Shown here: positions 63,323 through 64,000 of the stretch, piece after piece
Layout: each line of letters begins with the position of its first letter
Position numbering within the stretch: the first letter of the stretch is position 1
Assembly: GCA_039707655.1 (NCBI GenBank)
Contig: CM077673.1
Span: forward strand, 5,466,001 to 5,530,000
Reading direction: 5' to 3'
DNA length: 64,000 nt
From: Elymus sibiricus
Lineage: Eukaryota; Streptophyta; Magnoliopsida; Poales; Poaceae
Position numbers and translations under genes: made by a program
Notes under the pieces: model-generated
The model's input: the letters and a program-made list of their open reading frames with translations, nothing else
Told to the model about the DNA's origin: nothing
The model's database searches: none

Positions 63323-64000
63323 TCTGCGAGTTTTGGCGAGGTCCCCGTAAGCGGACCCCATGGTTCCCCGAACGTTTCGATCGTCCCGAGACCCAAAATC
63401 AGTGAGTAATAGCATAGAAAACTGGCCGGAAAAGACAAAATCTGCTAGTTTTGGCGAGGTCCCGGTAACCGGTCCACGGGCTTCCCCAAATGTTCGGACG
63501 GCCACGACAACCAAAAAAACAGTGAATAATAGCATAGAAATCTGGTCAGAAAGGACAAAATCTGCGAGTTTTGGCGAGGTCCCCGTAAGCGGACCCCGGG
63601 GTTCCCCAAACATTTGGATCGCCCTGGGACCCATAATCAGAGAGTAATAGCATAGAAAACAGGTAAGAATTGACCAAATCTGAGAGTTTTGGCGATGTCA
63701 CCGTAACCGGTCCACGGGCTTCCCCGAACGTTCGGACGACCAAGACAACCAAAAAACAGTGAATAATAGCACAGAAAACTAGTAAGAATGGACCAAATCT
63801 GCGAGTTTTGGCGAGGTCCCCGTAACCGGACCCCGGGCTTCCCCGAACGTTCGGACGACCATGACAACCAAAAAACAGTGAATAATAGAACAGGAAACTA
63901 GTAAGAATGGACCAAATCTGAGTTTTGGCGAGGTCCCCGTAACCGGACCCCGGGCTTCCCCGAACGTTCGGACGACCACGACAACCAAAAAACAGTGAAT
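63323..64000. repeat. Partial next unit at the right edge
   Basis: This is a heptamer-like series A-B-C-D followed by a hybrid and then E*, cut by the window end. The array plainly continues to the right. The hybrid has E-type GAGGTCCCCGTAACCGGACC with D2-type GACCATGACAACC and AGAACAGGAAACTAG, where earlier heptamers have a complete D2. Confidence 0.85.

Larger units (their letters stand above)
1..64000. repeat. Tandem satellite DNA array, 117-120 bp monomer, about 540 copies
   Basis: The same unit of about 118.6 bp recurs head-to-tail from the first to the last base, always in one orientation, with no inserted unique sequence. Landmarks in almost every monomer are TCTGCGAGTTTTGGCGAGGT at the chosen start, a GTAACCGG or GTAAGCGG core, CTTCCCCGAA or GTTCCCCGAA, and AGTGAATAATAGCATAGAAA near the end. 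The CpG-rich half precedes an A-rich half. No transposon, gene or RNA gene interrupts it. Arrays of this kind are typical of eukaryotic centromeric or pericentromeric heterochromatin; that location is inferred. I do not recognise the family. Confidence 0.97.

Noticed and set aside
59637..63634. Long minus-strand open frames (463 codons, starting at 61028, 62331 and 63634) and the 266- to 343-codon frames as genes
   Set aside because: The deduced proteins read the same monomer in three successive frames, giving alternating GTSPKLAD, RQNSQIWSI and GDLAKTRRF segments. Frame length changes with each monomer indel, there is no conserved domain, and equivalents occur in nearly every block.
1..64000. 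CRISPR array
   Set aside because: The repeats are about 118 bp, directly adjacent and imperfect, and there are no unique spacers of constant length and no cas genes.
1..64000. Transposable element or virus-derived insertion
   Set aside because: I saw no long terminal repeat, terminal inverted repeat, target-site duplication, poly-A tail or recognisable protein fragment. Every stretch I examined fits a monomer type.
1..64000. rRNA intergenic spacer subrepeats or telomeric repeats
   Set aside because: No rRNA gene edge or promoter-like unique sequence is present and no short telomere-type repeat occurs. A spacer would not be expected to run for 64 kb without a gene.

Overview
The whole 64 kb window is one uninterrupted tandem satellite array. 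I see no protein-coding gene, RNA gene, transposable element, CRISPR array or unique sequence in it. The basic unit is 117-120 bp (105 bp in one deleted form), giving about 540 head-to-tail monomers, all in the same orientation. Each monomer has a CpG-rich half (about 11 CpG in a 119-bp monomer, 52% GC in the one I counted) and an A-rich half. This size, layering and lack of genes indicate a eukaryotic chromosome, most likely centromeric or other constitutive heterochromatin. I do not recognise the monomer family and cannot name the clade.

The array has at least four nested levels. Six monomer types, A (118 bp), B (120), C (118), D (119), E (119) and F (118), form a 712-bp hexamer. A and C form one sequence family and B, D, E and F another. 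Hexamers and heptamers (829 or 830 bp) combine into 19-monomer units of 2252 or 2253 bp. On the left, these and a 22-monomer block form a 7098-bp unit of 60 monomers that is present twice. Every block length from one type-A monomer to the next is a whole number of monomers minus one of three small internal deletions (1, 2 or 13 bp).

Layout: 1-8274 is an irregular domain with two offset copies of a 2.9-kb segment. 8275-15372 and 15373-22470 are the two 7098-bp copies, followed by a partial third copy to about 23892. 23893-37712 is a transition zone of variable blocks, including tandem duplications of 1410, 829 and 356 bp. 37713-58701 holds nine 2253-bp 19-mers, interrupted by one extra hexamer. 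58702-59413 is a second extra hexamer. 59414-63322 holds three 1303-bp 11-mers made by an 8-monomer deletion. 63323-64000 is a partial further unit.

Hybrid monomers mark several unequal-exchange junctions (B/D, A/D, A/C and others), so the order of events can be partly read. Long open frames up to 463 codons occur on the minus strand, but they are by-products of a stop-poor strand: the same monomer is read in all three frames inside one frame. They should not be annotated as genes.
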